The translations under genes were made by a program, and so were the position numbers. A DNA stretch of 64,000 nucleotides from CAVUFH01 sp963740835 (lineage in GTDB: Bacteria; Actinomycetota; Acidimicrobiia; IMCC26256; PALSA-610), in assembly GCA_963740835.1 (NCBI GenBank), contig CAVUFH010000003.1:434001-498000 (forward strand). The letters are read 5' to 3'. Positions 44,647-53,009 of this stretch are shown here, piece by piece (position 1 is the first letter of the stretch; each line of letters opens with the position of its first letter). The notes under the pieces were generated by a model that was not told where the DNA came from, made no database searches, and was given only the letters and a program-made list of their open reading frames with translations.

Positions 44647-45892
44647 ACCGCTCGAGGAGATCTTTCGCCGCGAGGCCGGCCGCTGTACGGCCACGCTGAT
44701 CCGTGTCCTCGGCGACGTCGACCTCGCCGAGGACGCGGTCGCGGAGGCCTTCGCCGTCGCCGCCGCGCAGTGGCCGGCGCGCGGTGTGCCCCCGAACCCC
44801 GGCGGCTGGATCACGACCACCGCGCGCAACCGCGCCATCGACCGGCTGCGACGCGAATCGACCCGAACGGACCGCCACCTCGCGGCCGACCGACTCCATG
44901 GCGACGATGTGGAACCCGACCACGATCCCGAACTCGACGATGTCGACGCCTTCGTCGACGTCGTCCCCGACGACCAGTTGCGGCTCATGTTCCTGTGCTG
45001 CCATCCGGCCCTGGCAGCAGACGCGCAGGTCGCCCTCACGCTGCGGCTCCTCGGTGGACTCGACACAACGGAGATCGCCCGTGCGTTCCTGGTGCCCGAG
45101 CCGGCGCTCGCCCAGCGGATCGTCCGCGCGAAGCGCAAGCTGCGCGACAACCATGCCCCCTACCGCGTGCCCCGCGCCGCAGAGCTCCCCGACCGGCTGC
45201 ATGCGGTGCTCACCACCATCTACCTCGTGTACACCGAAGGGCACACCGCGAAGTCGGGCGACAGCATCACCCGCGCCGACCTCTCGCGCGAGGCCATCCG
45301 GCTCGGCCGCGTCCTCGTCGAGCTCATGCCCGACGAGCCCGAAGCCGTCGGCCTCCTCGCGCTGATGCTGCTCACCGAAGCCCGACAACCGGCCCGGACC
45401 GCCATCGACGGATCGATGGTCCGGCTCGCCGACCAGGACCGCACGCGGTGGGATCGCGCGCGCATCGAGGAAGGGCACGCGCTCGTGCGCGCCTGTTTGC
45501 GCCGCGACCAGCCCGGCCCGTTCCAGTTCCAAGCCGCGATCGCCGCGGTGCACGCCGACGCCCCGAGCGCCGGCGACACCGACTGGTCACAGATCGTCGC
45601 GCTCTACGACCAGTTCTACGCGCAGCGTCCGAACGCGGTCGTCGGGCTCAACCGAGCGGTCGCAGTCGCCGAGCTCCTCGGGCCTGCAGCCGGTCTCGCC
45701 GCCCTCGACGCGCTCGACACTTCTGCGCTCGAGGACTACCAGCCCTACCACGCAGCCAAGGCCGACCTCCTCGCACACGCTGGCGAACGGTCCGCGGCGC
45801 GCGCCGCCTACGACCGCGCCATAGAGCTCAGCGCGAACCCGACCGAACGCGCGTTCCTCGAGCAACAGCGCGCGGCAGCCCTCGGTGCGTGA
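44639..45892 (+). CDS. ECF42-type RNA polymerase sigma factor
   Basis: A 417-residue sigma factor. Region 2 lies in LEEIFRREAGRCTATLIRVLGDVDLAEDAVAEAFAVAA and PGGWITTTARNRAIDRLRRE. Region 4 lies in DDQLRLMFLCCHPALAADAQVALTLRLLGGLDTTEIARAFLV. The long C-terminal TPR-like extension (GPFQFQAAIAAVHADAP, NAVVGLNRAVAVAELLGPAAGL) is the ECF42 hallmark and replaces an anti-sigma factor as the control element in that group. The ATG at 44639 overlaps the end of the DGPF gene. Targets are probably the local DGPF-like genes. Confidence 0.92.
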   Translation: MPEPLEEIFRREAGRCTATLIRVLGDVDLAEDAVAEAFAVAAAQWPARGVPPNPGGWITTTARNRAIDRLRRESTRTDRHLAADRLHGDDVEPDHDPELDDVDAFVDVVPDDQLRLMFLCCHPALAADAQVALTLRLLGGLDTTEIARAFLVPEPALAQRIVRAKRKLRDNHAPYRVPRAAELPDRLHAVLTTIYLVYTEGHTAKSGDSITRADLSREAIRLGRVLVELMPDEPEAVGLLALMLLTEARQPARTAIDGSMVRLADQDRTRWDRARIEEGHALVRACLRRDQPGPFQFQAAIAAVHADAPSAGDTDWSQIVALYDQFYAQRPNAVVGLNRAVAVAELLGPAAGLAALDALDTSALEDYQPYHAAKADLLAHAGERSAARAAYDRAIELSANPTERAFLEQQRAAALGA

Positions 45893-45996
45893 GCCAACGC
45901 GCACTGACGCGTTCGATCTCCCCGCTTCGCGAACCGACGAGCGCCAACGGCGAAGAACGTCGAGCGGGCGCGGACCGACACGACCGGAGGCGGCAC

Positions 45997-46410
45997 ATGA
46001 GTACGACGCACGACATCGAACCGGGCCGGCGGATCGACCTGTCCCGCGAGGTCGTCGGCCTCGATCGGGCCGATCGGCGCGCCCGGCTCGTCGAGCAGCA
46101 GCGCGGCCGCCCGCCACAGCGCATCGACGGGTTCACCGTCGGCGCGCCCATGCTCACCGAAGACGCGCCCCACGCCGGCGAGATCCACCCCGACGGTGAC
46201 GAACTGCTCTACATGGTGACCGGGTCGATCACCGTCCGGCTCGAGCTGCCGGAAGGCGAGCACATCGTCGAGATGGCCGCCGGTGACGCGCTCGTCATAC
46301 CGCAGGGCACGTGGCATCGCATCTCCCTGCGCGAACCCGGAAGACTCGTGCACATCACCCCGGGACCGCACGGCGATCACCGCCCGCTCGAGGGACCCTC
46401 CGCGTCATGA
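45997..46410 (+). CDS. Cupin domain protein (1 of 3)
   Basis: A 137-residue cupin. The barrel segments are GAPMLTEDAPHAGEIHPDGDELLYMVTGSITVRLELPEGEHIVEMAAGDALVIPQGTWHRISLREPG, split by short turns, with His in the first motif and His (GTWHR) in the second as likely metal ligands. It may be an enzyme or a ligand-binding protein. GGAGG precedes the ATG; the stop overlaps the next cupin (ATGA). Confidence 0.83.
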   Translation: MSTTHDIEPGRRIDLSREVVGLDRADRRARLVEQQRGRPPQRIDGFTVGAPMLTEDAPHAGEIHPDGDELLYMVTGSITVRLELPEGEHIVEMAAGDALVIPQGTWHRISLREPGRLVHITPGPHGDHRPLEGPSAS

Positions 46411-46841
46411 CGTCCGCCGACACCACGGCGTCGCCCGACCGGCGACCGCTCGTGCTCGCGCCCGGCGCCGGCCGGAGCTATCCGATGGGTCGCATCTCCG
46501 CGATCTTCAAGGCCGACGAGGCCGAGACCGCCGGCCACTACTCGATCTCGGAGTGGTGGCTCGATCCGCACACGCAGGGACCCGGCGCCCATTCCCATCC
46601 CGCGGACGATGCGTTCTTCGTGCTCGAAGGCACGATGACCTTCCTCGTGCGCGACGAGTGGGTCGACGCCCGGAGCGGCTCGTTCGTGCTCGTGCCCGGC
46701 GGCGTCACCCACGGCTTCGAGAACCGGGGCGATACGCGCGCCGGCGCGCTCAACATCTCCGCGCCCGGCACCTTCGAGGGGCACATGCCCACGATCGCCG
46801 AATGGTTCGCCGAGCATCCCCCGGAGGACGCTGGCCGCTGA
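46407..46841 (+). CDS. Cupin domain protein (2 of 3)
   Basis: A 144-residue cupin with both motifs: HTQGPGAHSHPADDAFFVLEGTMTFLV (His, His, Glu ligands) and GSFVLVPGGVTHGFENRG (second-motif His). The pattern matches single-domain cupins that bind Mn or Fe and act as dioxygenases or isomerases. Its ATG overlaps the stop of the preceding cupin, so both are produced together. No specific substrate can be proposed. Confidence 0.86.
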   Translation: MTSADTTASPDRRPLVLAPGAGRSYPMGRISAIFKADEAETAGHYSISEWWLDPHTQGPGAHSHPADDAFFVLEGTMTFLVRDEWVDARSGSFVLVPGGVTHGFENRGDTRAGALNISAPGTFEGHMPTIAEWFAEHPPEDAGR

Positions 46842-46955
46842 GTTCATGCGCCAGAGAGTCAGTTACGTGCGCGGTGGCGATCGCCGCCGGCGCGTGTAAC
46901 GGCGGTGGCCGTCGTGGGGACTGTCCGGCAACAGCATCTCCGGAGGAGGAAGCAA

Positions 46956-47321
46956 ATGGCAGGGTTCATCGCGAAGAGCTTCGAGGCGCCCGACGAGGTG
47001 CGCGCACCCGACAAGACCAGGATGGAGGTCGTCGACCTCGCTGGTATCAAGGCCGGCCGGTTGCAGGTGGAGCCGGGCTGGCGCTGGTCCGAGTGCATCA
47101 AACCGGTGGCCGGTACCAAGTCCTGCCAGGCGCACCATGTCGGCGTGATCGTGTCGGGCACGATGCACGTCGTCCACGACGACGGCACCGAAGGCGACGT
47201 CAGGCCCGGCATGGCGTACGTCATCGAGCCGGGCCACGACGCGTGGGTCGTCGGCGACGAGCCTGCGATCGCGTTCGAGTTCGACAGCTCGACCGCGCAG
47301 ACGTACGCGAAGCCGTCGTAA
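46956..47321 (+). CDS. Cupin domain protein (3 of 3)
   Basis: A 121-residue cupin-like protein: RMEVVDLAGIKAGRLQVEPGWRWSECIKPVAGTKSCQAHHVGVIVSGTMHVVHDDGTEGDVRPGMAYVIEPGHDAWVVGDEPAIAFEFDSS. The HHVGVIVSGTM and PGHDAWVVG segments supply the usual His positions. It has a strong GGAGGAGG ribosome site. It lies between the other two cupins and an ECF sigma factor, 114 bp after the preceding stop, and is likely transcribed with the sigma gene behind it. Confidence 0.82.
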   Translation: MAGFIAKSFEAPDEVRAPDKTRMEVVDLAGIKAGRLQVEPGWRWSECIKPVAGTKSCQAHHVGVIVSGTMHVVHDDGTEGDVRPGMAYVIEPGHDAWVVGDEPAIAFEFDSSTAQTYAKPS

Positions 47322-47332
47322 CCTCGGGCGGC

Positions 47333-47915
47333 GTGGATGACGACGCGGGGCTCGTCGAGCGGCTGCAGGCCGGCGACGAGTCCGCGTTCGTCGAACTCGT
47401 CCGCCGCTACCAACCCCGCCTGCTCCGACTCGCCGAGGCGACGGTGGGAAGTCGTGCCGTCGCGGAAGAGGCGTGCCAGGACACGTGGCTCGCGGTCGTG
47501 CGCGGCGTCGAGCGCTTCGAGGGTCGGTCGTCGTTCAAGACCTGGTTGTTCCGCGTGCTGCTCAACCGCGCGCGCACCGAGCGCGAGCCGGGAGGAGCGC
47601 GCCGGCCGCGCGGACGGTGACGTCATCGAACGGTTCGATGCGAACGGCGCGTGGGGGGAGCCGCCGGTTCCCTGGTCCGAGCAAGTGGACGACCGACTCG
47701 TCGCCGAGGGCCTCGCGGTTCGCGTGCACGACCTGCTGCCCACGCTCCCCGACCAACAACGCCAAGTCGTCGTGCTCCGTGACATCGAAGGTCTCGACCC
47801 GGCCGGCGTCTCCGCCCTGCTCGGCATCAGCGCCGGCAACCAACGGGTGCTGCTCCACCGGGGAAGAGCGAAGTTGCGCGAGTTGTTGACCGTCGACATG
47901 GGTAGCGACCGGTGA
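47333..47915 (+). CDS. ECF RNA polymerase sigma factor, frameshifted between regions 2 and 4
   Basis: A RpoE-type sigma factor of about 194 residues after repair. The GTG at 47333 begins DDAGLVERLQAGDESAFVELVRRYQPRLLRLAEATVG; region 2 continues EEACQDTWLAVVRGVERFEGRSSFKTWLFRVLLNRART. The frame breaks near 47590. The other frame carries region 4: LLPTLPDQQRQVVVLRDIEGLDPAGVSALLGISAGNQRVLLHRGRAKLRELL. Sigma and anti-sigma overlap by 4 bp (GTGA), the common arrangement for a membrane-independent zinc anti-sigma pair. The indel is likely an artefact. Confidence 0.83.
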
Positions 47916-48175
47916 TGCGGTTCTGGCGTCGACGCCGCCGTGCGCTGGTGTGTCGTGATGCGGTCGCGCTCATGACCGCGTACATCGATAGCGAGCTCGA
48001 CGAGCGCGACCGCGACCGGCTCGAGGCCCACCTCGCCGACTGCCCGCACTGCTCGGAGTATCTCGCCCAGCTGCGCGTCACCATCGACGCGCTCGGCCAG
48101 GTCGACCTCGACGAGCTCTCCGACGCCGCGGTCGACGATCTCGTACAGCTCTACCGGCAGTGGCGGACCGGCTGA
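47912..48175 (+). CDS. Zinc-finger anti-sigma factor (zf-HC2)
   Basis: An 87-residue protein with the zinc anti-sigma pattern: CRDAVALMTAYIDSELDERDRDRLEAHLADCPHCSEYLAQL, in which the His and the CxxC pair (H-x3-C-x2-C) bind zinc. There is no transmembrane helix, so it acts in the cytoplasm, probably releasing the upstream ECF factor on thiol oxidation or metal loss. The GTG overlaps the sigma stop codon. Confidence 0.88.
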   Translation: MMRFWRRRRRALVCRDAVALMTAYIDSELDERDRDRLEAHLADCPHCSEYLAQLRVTIDALGQVDLDELSDAAVDDLVQLYRQWRTG

Positions 48176-48188
48176 CCGGCGCGGCGAG

Positions 48189-48539
48189 TCACGTCTCGTC
48201 TGCACGTTCGGCGACGTGCGCTTGCTCGGCGACCTGCTTGATCGTGCGGAGTCGGCGGTCCCAGCGGTCGGCGGCCTCGGACAACGCCTTGGTTGCCTCG
48301 GCGAGGCGTTGCTCGCGGATTTCGTAGCGAACCTCGCGTCCTTGCCGGTGCCCGTCGATCAGTCCGACTCGCTGCAGTAGCGAGAGGTGTTTGGATATCG
48401 CTTGTCGACTGACGGGCATGTCCGTCGTGAGGGTTGTCGCGGTGTCGTGACCGCGGGCGACGAGGAGATCGAGCAGTTTGCGGCGCGTGGGATCCGCCAT
48501 TGCTTCCCAGAGGTCGTCGTCATCGGATGAGTTGTTCAT
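48189..48539 (-). CDS. ArsR family regulator paired with SRPBCC gene
   Basis: A 116-residue winged-helix protein: LWEAMADPTRRKLLDLLVARGHDTATTLTTDMPVSRQAISKHLSLLQRVGLIDGHRQGREVRYEIREQRL split over the standard helices and wing. A C-terminal helix (EAADRWDRRLRTIKQVAEQA) is typical of the type that regulates AHSA1-like genes. No metal-binding Cys is present. Its ATG overlaps the SRPBCC stop by 4 bp (ATGA). It may also act on the matched operators at 49554-49604. Confidence 0.88.
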   Translation of the reverse strand: MNNSSDDDDLWEAMADPTRRKLLDLLVARGHDTATTLTTDMPVSRQAISKHLSLLQRVGLIDGHRQGREVRYEIREQRLAEATKALSEAADRWDRRLRTIKQVAEQAHVAERADET

Positions 48540-49003
48540 ACCGACGATGCATGTCCCGAGGCAAAGAGGTCCCGCAAGCGGTCGCCCTGGACCTGCCAAC
48601 CGTGGCGGTGCTGTTCGAGGAACTTCTGCTTCTCGTCGTCCGTGATGTCCATTTGTTCGAGGCCGGATTCGACGACTCGCAGTCGGGTCCGTTCGTCGCC
48701 GTCCGCGACGAGCGTGAAGGTGACGAGCGTCGAGTTGGCTTCCGTCGCGCGCTCGCCGGGCGGATGGACCCAACGGTACGAGAAGCGGTGCGGACGATCG
48801 GCGGCGACGACCGTGATGCCGACGACGTTGGGGGTCTCCGCGTCGGCGCGGAAGGTGAGTGAACCAACCGCGCCGGATCGCGATTCGATGTCGGCCGCGT
48901 CGCTCAACCAGGTGCGGATCAGTTCCGGTTCGGTGATCGTGCGCCACACGACCTCGATCGGGGCGTCGACCTCGATGTCGCGTTCGATCACATAGTTGTC
49001 CAT
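48536..49003 (-). CDS. SRPBCC/AHSA1-like protein
   Basis: A 155-residue START-like protein of the AHSA1 group: YVIERDIEVDAPIEVVWRTITEPELIRTWLSDAADIE, TVVAADRPHRFSYRWVHPPGE, ESGLEQMDITDDEKQKFLEQHRHGWQVQGDRLRDLF. It binds an unknown hydrophobic ligand. It is followed by, and coupled to, an ArsR regulator, a common pairing in Actinobacteria. A second SRPBCC gene begins 30 bp upstream of its start on the same strand. Confidence 0.88.
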   Translation of the reverse strand: MDNYVIERDIEVDAPIEVVWRTITEPELIRTWLSDAADIESRSGAVGSLTFRADAETPNVVGITVVAADRPHRFSYRWVHPPGERATEANSTLVTFTLVADGDERTRLRVVESGLEQMDITDDEKQKFLEQHRHGWQVQGDRLRDLFASGHASSV

Positions 49004-49033
49004 CGGCCCAGTCTTTACCGTGGTTCGTGAAGA

Positions 49034-49519
49034 TCAAGCCGAGGGGTCGCGCGGCTGGTTCGGTCGGCCTGCGCCGGTCTCGAGAAACTGGTGCAGGCTG
49101 GGCATGAAGTGGTTCCAGCCGGCGCGGCACTGGTCGAAGCATTCCAACGCGGGTCGCAGCCCGACGTGCCGGAATTCGATGGCGGAAGTTCCGTCGCGGT
49201 TGGATCGCACCGAGAACGAGGGCCGCGTGCCGACCCAGTCCGATTGCACGCATGCGGTGACCACCCAGGTGACGGTGCCTGATCCCGGCGGGTGCACGAT
49301 CGTGAAGTCGACGAAGGGCGCGTCGCCCCTCATGAAGAGGCGCACGTCGTCGCCGTGACGCTCGGACCGGGTCGCGGCGGTCCACCAACTGCGGATCACG
49401 CCGTCGTCGGTCAACGCCGCGATGATCTCCTGTCGTGGCGCGCGCACCTGCAGCTCGTAGACGTAATCGTCCGTACCTGCGGTGACGGAGGGGACGGAAG
49501 TTGCGGGTGTGGTCACCAT
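49034..49519 (-). CDS. SRPBCC family protein behind twin operators
   Basis: A 161-residue SRPBCC protein: YVYELQVRAPRQEIIAALTDDGVIRSWWTAATRSER, PPGSGTVTWVVTACVQSDWVGTRPSFSV, ALECFDQCRAGWNHFMPSLHQFLETG. The GWNHF helix near the end is typical of activator-of-HSP90-like bacterial proteins. An AAGGAG site precedes the ATG at 49519. It heads a probable three-gene unit (SRPBCC, SRPBCC, ArsR) reading left, and two inverted repeats lie in its upstream region. Confidence 0.85.
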   Translation of the reverse strand: MVTTPATSVPSVTAGTDDYVYELQVRAPRQEIIAALTDDGVIRSWWTAATRSERHGDDVRLFMRGDAPFVDFTIVHPPGSGTVTWVVTACVQSDWVGTRPSFSVRSNRDGTSAIEFRHVGLRPALECFDQCRAGWNHFMPSLHQFLETGAGRPNQPRDPSA

Positions 49520-49553
49520 GTCTCCTTGCTCGACCCGCCGGGCGGTCCCGGAC

Positions 49554-49572
49554 GTGCAACCAATCATTGCAC
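49554..49572 (-). promoter_or_regulatory. Operator 1: inverted repeat GTGCAA-N7-TTGCAC
   Basis: A perfect 6-bp inverted repeat with a 7-bp spacer (CCAATCA). It is 35 bp upstream of the SRPBCC ATG at 49519. A sister repeat follows at 49586. The dyad size fits a winged-helix ArsR dimer, and the ArsR gene at 48189 is the obvious candidate regulator. Confidence 0.72.
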
Positions 49573-49585
49573 GTCGCGGGTCAAC

Positions 49586-49604
49586 GCGCAACCTTTCATT
49601 GCGC
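49586..49604 (-). promoter_or_regulatory. Operator 2: inverted repeat GCGCAA-N7-TTGCGC
   Basis: A second perfect 6-bp dyad with the same 7-bp spacing (spacer CCTTTCA). Its centre is 32 bp, close to three helical turns, from the centre of operator 1. Both fit GYGCAA-N7-TTGCRC, so they probably bind the same protein cooperatively on one face of the DNA. Confidence 0.72.
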
Positions 49605-49665
49605 ATCTCTGGATCCGGGTGGCGGAGGTGGACGGCTGGGACATGCGCGGGCTCCTTCGCTCCGG

Positions 49666-51837
49666 TCAGTGACTGAAATGGATCTTGGGCAGGACACGGT
49701 CGAGCCAACGCGGCAGATACCAGTTGCGTTCACCGATGAGGGCCATCGTCGCGGGAACGAGCATGACGCGGACAACCGTGGCATCGAGGAGGACGGCCAA
49801 CGCGAGGGTGAGGCCGAGCTCGGTCGGCGGTATCGGCCCGGTAACGCCGAACGCGATGAACACGACGATCATGATGAGGGCCGCGTTCGTGATCGGCCGT
49901 CCGGTGCGGGCGATGCCTTCGGCGATCGCGCGCTTGGTGTCGCCGGTGGCTTCGTAGCGCTCGCGGATCGCGGCAAGTAGGAACAGCTGGTAGTCCATCG
50001 AGAGGCCGAACAACAAGGCGAAGAAGAACAGAGGCGCCCAGGCGTCGACGAAGGCCTGGTGTTCGATCCCGAGCAGGCCGGTCCCGAATCCGTGTTGGAA
50101 CACGAGTGTCGCGAACCCGAATGCGGCCCCCACGGTGAGGAGGTTCATGAGGATGGACGTGAGCGCGACGACCAGGCTGCGGAACACGACGAGCAGCAGT
50201 ACGAACGCGACGATGAGGATGAGCCCGATCGCGTATGGCGCCCGGCCGGTCAGGACGGCGGTGAGGTCGCGGTTCTGGGCGGCTGGTCCACCGACTCGTG
50301 CTTGTGGGACCGCGCTCGAAAGGCGGCTTCGCAAGGTATCGACCATGGTCGCGGTCTTCGAGGAGTCGACCGGTGTCGAGCCGGTGACCCGGACGACGAC
50401 GCGGTCGGTCGCGGCCGGCGACGTGACGACTCGCGCGTCGACGACGCCCGGCACCTGCGACGCGACGCGCGTGACGGTCGTCGCGTCGGTGGCCGGCGTC
50501 GTGATGAACGCCGGCGCGGCCGCACCGGTTCCGAACGCGCTCGTGAGCATGTCGTAGCCGTCGCGGCTGGTGTGGCCACTGTCGACGACGCGCGCTCCGG
50601 GCATGCCGAGGCGCATGCCGAGCGCCGGTGCGATGAACGCGCCGAGCACAACAAGACCGATGGCAAGGATGGTGCCGGGCCGGCGCAGCGCCATCCCGGT
50701 CCAGCGCGTCCAGCGGCTCTCGGCGGTGATGTCGGGGTCCTTCTTCGTCCTCTTGACGAGGACACGGTCGCCGAGCGCAACGAGGATCGCCGGTAACAGC
50801 GTGAGCGACGCGGCAGCGACGGCGACGACCGACAGGATCATGCCGAGCGCCATGGAGCGGAACACCATGACCGGCACGAGGAACACCGCCGACAGCGCCA
50901 TCACGACCGTCAGCGCGGACAGGAACACGGCCTTGCCCGCCGTTGACATGGTGTTCTCGATCGCGGCGAGGGCGCTCTTGCCTTCGGCGCGTTCCTCGCG
51001 GTAGCGACTGACGATGAACAGGCTGTAGTCGATGCCGACCGCGAGGCCGATCATCATCGAGAAGTTCATCGACCACACCGACATCGGCGTCGCCCAACCG
51101 AGCACGTGCAAGAGCGCGAAGCCGACCGCAATACCCGCGAGCGCGAGGACGAGCGGCAGGCCGGCAGCGATCGCGGTACCAAATGCGATGAACAGCAGGA
51201 TGAGGCTCGGGACACCGGAAACCAGTTCGGCCTTGTGGAGGGCTTCGGCGTTGATCTTGTTGAAGTCGCTCCATACCGCCCACTCGCCCGTCACCTTCGC
51301 AGTCGCGCCGGGTGTCAGGGAGAGCTTGTTGACGTAGCGACCGAGCTCGCCCGCTGCAACCGGACGGGCCGCGTCGTTCTCGACGACCTGCGCGACCGGG
51401 ACGATGGCGGTGTGCCCATCGCGGGAGATCAAGCCCGCGGTCGCCGGCATCGCGAGCGGATTCGCGACAGCTTCCGTGTGCGGCGCGCGTTGGAGCTCCG
51501 ACACGAGGGCGGTGAGGCCGGCAGTGTTCGACGCGATCGGTGTCGTCTGGTGGTAGACGACGACGGGATCTTCCGCACCGAGTTGGGGGAAGTCTCGGCG
51601 GAGCTCGTCGCGCACGTGCTGCGCGGTCGAGCCCTGGGCTTCCCAGCCCGCGCCGGACAGCGCGCCCGTGAGCGTCATGGCGAGCGGCGCCGCCGCGAAC
51701 ACGACGAGCAGCCACGTGATGATGACGCCACGGCGGTGCCGGGCCGAGAACGCCGCGAGTCGCGAGAACAACGCTTTCGGATCGGGCAGCGCAGATGGCG
51801 CGTGCGGCGTGGGCCGGTGGTCGTGGGTGACAGTCAT
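49666..51837 (-). CDS. MMPL/RND-family membrane transporter
   Basis: A 723-residue transporter of the MMPL type. Two six-helix bundles each follow a large extracytoplasmic loop. Conserved membrane segments include MMIGLAVGIDYSLFIVSRYREE and FGLSMDYQLFLLAAIRERYE, whose Asp-Tyr pairs serve proton relay in MmpL3-type proteins. It exports lipids, drugs or hydrophobic metabolites using the proton gradient. Its ATG lies only 7 bp after the tauE stop on the same strand, so it appears to be the last gene of the persulfide-response operon. A sulfur-linked cargo is an inference from that position. Confidence 0.9.
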   Translation of the reverse strand: MTVTHDHRPTPHAPSALPDPKALFSRLAAFSARHRRGVIITWLLVVFAAAPLAMTLTGALSGAGWEAQGSTAQHVRDELRRDFPQLGAEDPVVVYHQTTPIASNTAGLTALVSELQRAPHTEAVANPLAMPATAGLISRDGHTAIVPVAQVVENDAARPVAAGELGRYVNKLSLTPGATAKVTGEWAVWSDFNKINAEALHKAELVSGVPSLILLFIAFGTAIAAGLPLVLALAGIAVGFALLHVLGWATPMSVWSMNFSMMIGLAVGIDYSLFIVSRYREERAEGKSALAAIENTMSTAGKAVFLSALTVVMALSAVFLVPVMVFRSMALGMILSVVAVAAASLTLLPAILVALGDRVLVKRTKKDPDITAESRWTRWTGMALRRPGTILAIGLVVLGAFIAPALGMRLGMPGARVVDSGHTSRDGYDMLTSAFGTGAAAPAFITTPATDATTVTRVASQVPGVVDARVVTSPAATDRVVVRVTGSTPVDSSKTATMVDTLRSRLSSAVPQARVGGPAAQNRDLTAVLTGRAPYAIGLILIVAFVLLLVVFRSLVVALTSILMNLLTVGAAFGFATLVFQHGFGTGLLGIEHQAFVDAWAPLFFFALLFGLSMDYQLFLLAAIRERYEATGDTKRAIAEGIARTGRPITNAALIMIVVFIAFGVTGPIPPTELGLTLALAVLLDATVVRVMLVPATMALIGERNWYLPRWLDRVLPKIHFSH

Positions 51838-51844
51838 GACGCTC

Positions 51845-52600
51845 CTACTTGACGAACAGGCGGTAGCAAACGAACCAGATGGAGAACACGACGAGCAGCA
51901 CGCCGAACGCGCGTTGCAGGTGCTCGACGCGGATGCGTTGGGCTCGGCGGCTCATGACGTACGACGCGGGGATCGAGCCGATGGCGAACGCGGTCGCCGC
52001 GGGCCAATCGATGTGACCGAGCGCCCAGTGTGTGATGAGCGTCGGGATCGTGAGCGCGGCGATCACGATGAGGCTCGTGCCGGACGCCATGCGCATCGAC
52101 AGGCCGAGCAACAGCAGGTATGCCGGCACGAGCAGGAACCCGCCACCGTTGGCGAGCAAGCCGGTGAACAAGCCGACGCCGGCGGCGATCGCGACGATGC
52201 GTGCCGGCTGACCGCGGCGTTCGGCGCCGGCCGCGACAGTTGCCGGTGAGATCGGCCGCAGCACGCGCACGCCTACGACGCCGAGCACGATCCCGGACGC
52301 GACGAGCAGCGCGGGCCCGCCGACCGCCCGCGACAGCAACGCACCGACGATGGCGGCCGGAACCCCGCCGACGAGTGACCACCGCGCGACGTTGCCGTCG
52401 ACCTCACGGCAGCGCGCGTACTCCCGGGCACCCACGAGCGCGGCGGGCATCGTCGCCGGCAAGGGCGACGCGACCGCCGCAAACCCTGACAGGCCCAGCA
52501 GCGACAGGATCGGGGTCGCGAACGACGAGCCGCCGACACCGAAGAGCCCGAACAGGCCACCGATGACGATGCCGGCAGCGGCGATCGCGACGAGGTGCAT
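51845..52600 (-). CDS. TauE/SafE family sulfur-anion exporter
   Basis: A 251-residue membrane protein with 7-8 helices. The family repeats are GLFGLFGVGGSSFATPILSLLGLSGFAAVASPLPATMPAALVG and GLFTGLLANGGGFLLVPAYLLLLGLSMRMASGTSLIVIA. TauE/SafE proteins move sulfite, sulfoacetate or related sulfur anions. In staphylococcal cst loci a TauE protein accompanies persulfide-handling enzymes, and the neighbours here are the same kind. The ATG at 52600 is 5 bp after the DUF302 stop. Confidence 0.88.
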   Translation of the reverse strand: MHLVAIAAAGIVIGGLFGLFGVGGSSFATPILSLLGLSGFAAVASPLPATMPAALVGAREYARCREVDGNVARWSLVGGVPAAIVGALLSRAVGGPALLVASGIVLGVVGVRVLRPISPATVAAGAERRGQPARIVAIAAGVGLFTGLLANGGGFLLVPAYLLLLGLSMRMASGTSLIVIAALTIPTLITHWALGHIDWPAATAFAIGSIPASYVMSRRAQRIRVEHLQRAFGVLLVVFSIWFVCYRLFVK

Positions 52601-52605
52601 GACGG

Positions 52606-52998
52606 CTACTTCGACGCGAGCTGCGCGTCCACGCGCGCGAGCGCGGCCCGGAGACTGTCGGCAGCCTCTTGCGCCAAGTCCGCGAAGCGAGGATCGTCCA
52701 TGAGTTGCTGGGGGTCGACGATCCGCACGCGTGTGCCGTCCCCGGCCGGGTCGAGCACGACGTTGCACGGCAACAACATCGCGACCGACGCGTCGAGCGC
52801 GAGTGCTTGTTGCACGAGGACCGGGCTGCAGGCGCCGAGGATCTTGAGCGGCGGCCGCTCGACCCCGAGCGCGTTCTTCAGGTTCGCGGACACGTCGATC
52901 TCGCTGACGACGCCGAAACCCTGCGCGCCGAGCGCGTCACGCACGACGGCCTCCGTCGTCGCCAAATCGGCCGAAACTGTGGTCTCGAATGCGTTCAT
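52606..52998 (-). CDS. DUF302 domain protein
   Basis: A 130-residue protein with the DUF302 pattern: FETTVSADLATTEAVVRDALGAQGFGVVSEIDVSANLKNALGVERPPLKILGACSPVLVQQALALDASVAMLLPCNVVL. The GACSP and LPCNV cysteines are conserved in the family and could react with sulfane sulfur. The function is not established, but the family often sits next to persulfide and thiosulfate genes. An AGGAAGGA site precedes the ATG at 52998, and the gene lies between cstR-like and tauE genes with gaps of 11 and 5 bp. Confidence 0.87.
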   Translation of the reverse strand: MNAFETTVSADLATTEAVVRDALGAQGFGVVSEIDVSANLKNALGVERPPLKILGACSPVLVQQALALDASVAMLLPCNVVLDPAGDGTRVRIVDPQQLMDDPRFADLAQEAADSLRAALARVDAQLASK

Positions 52999-53009
52999 CG
53001 TGTCCTTCC

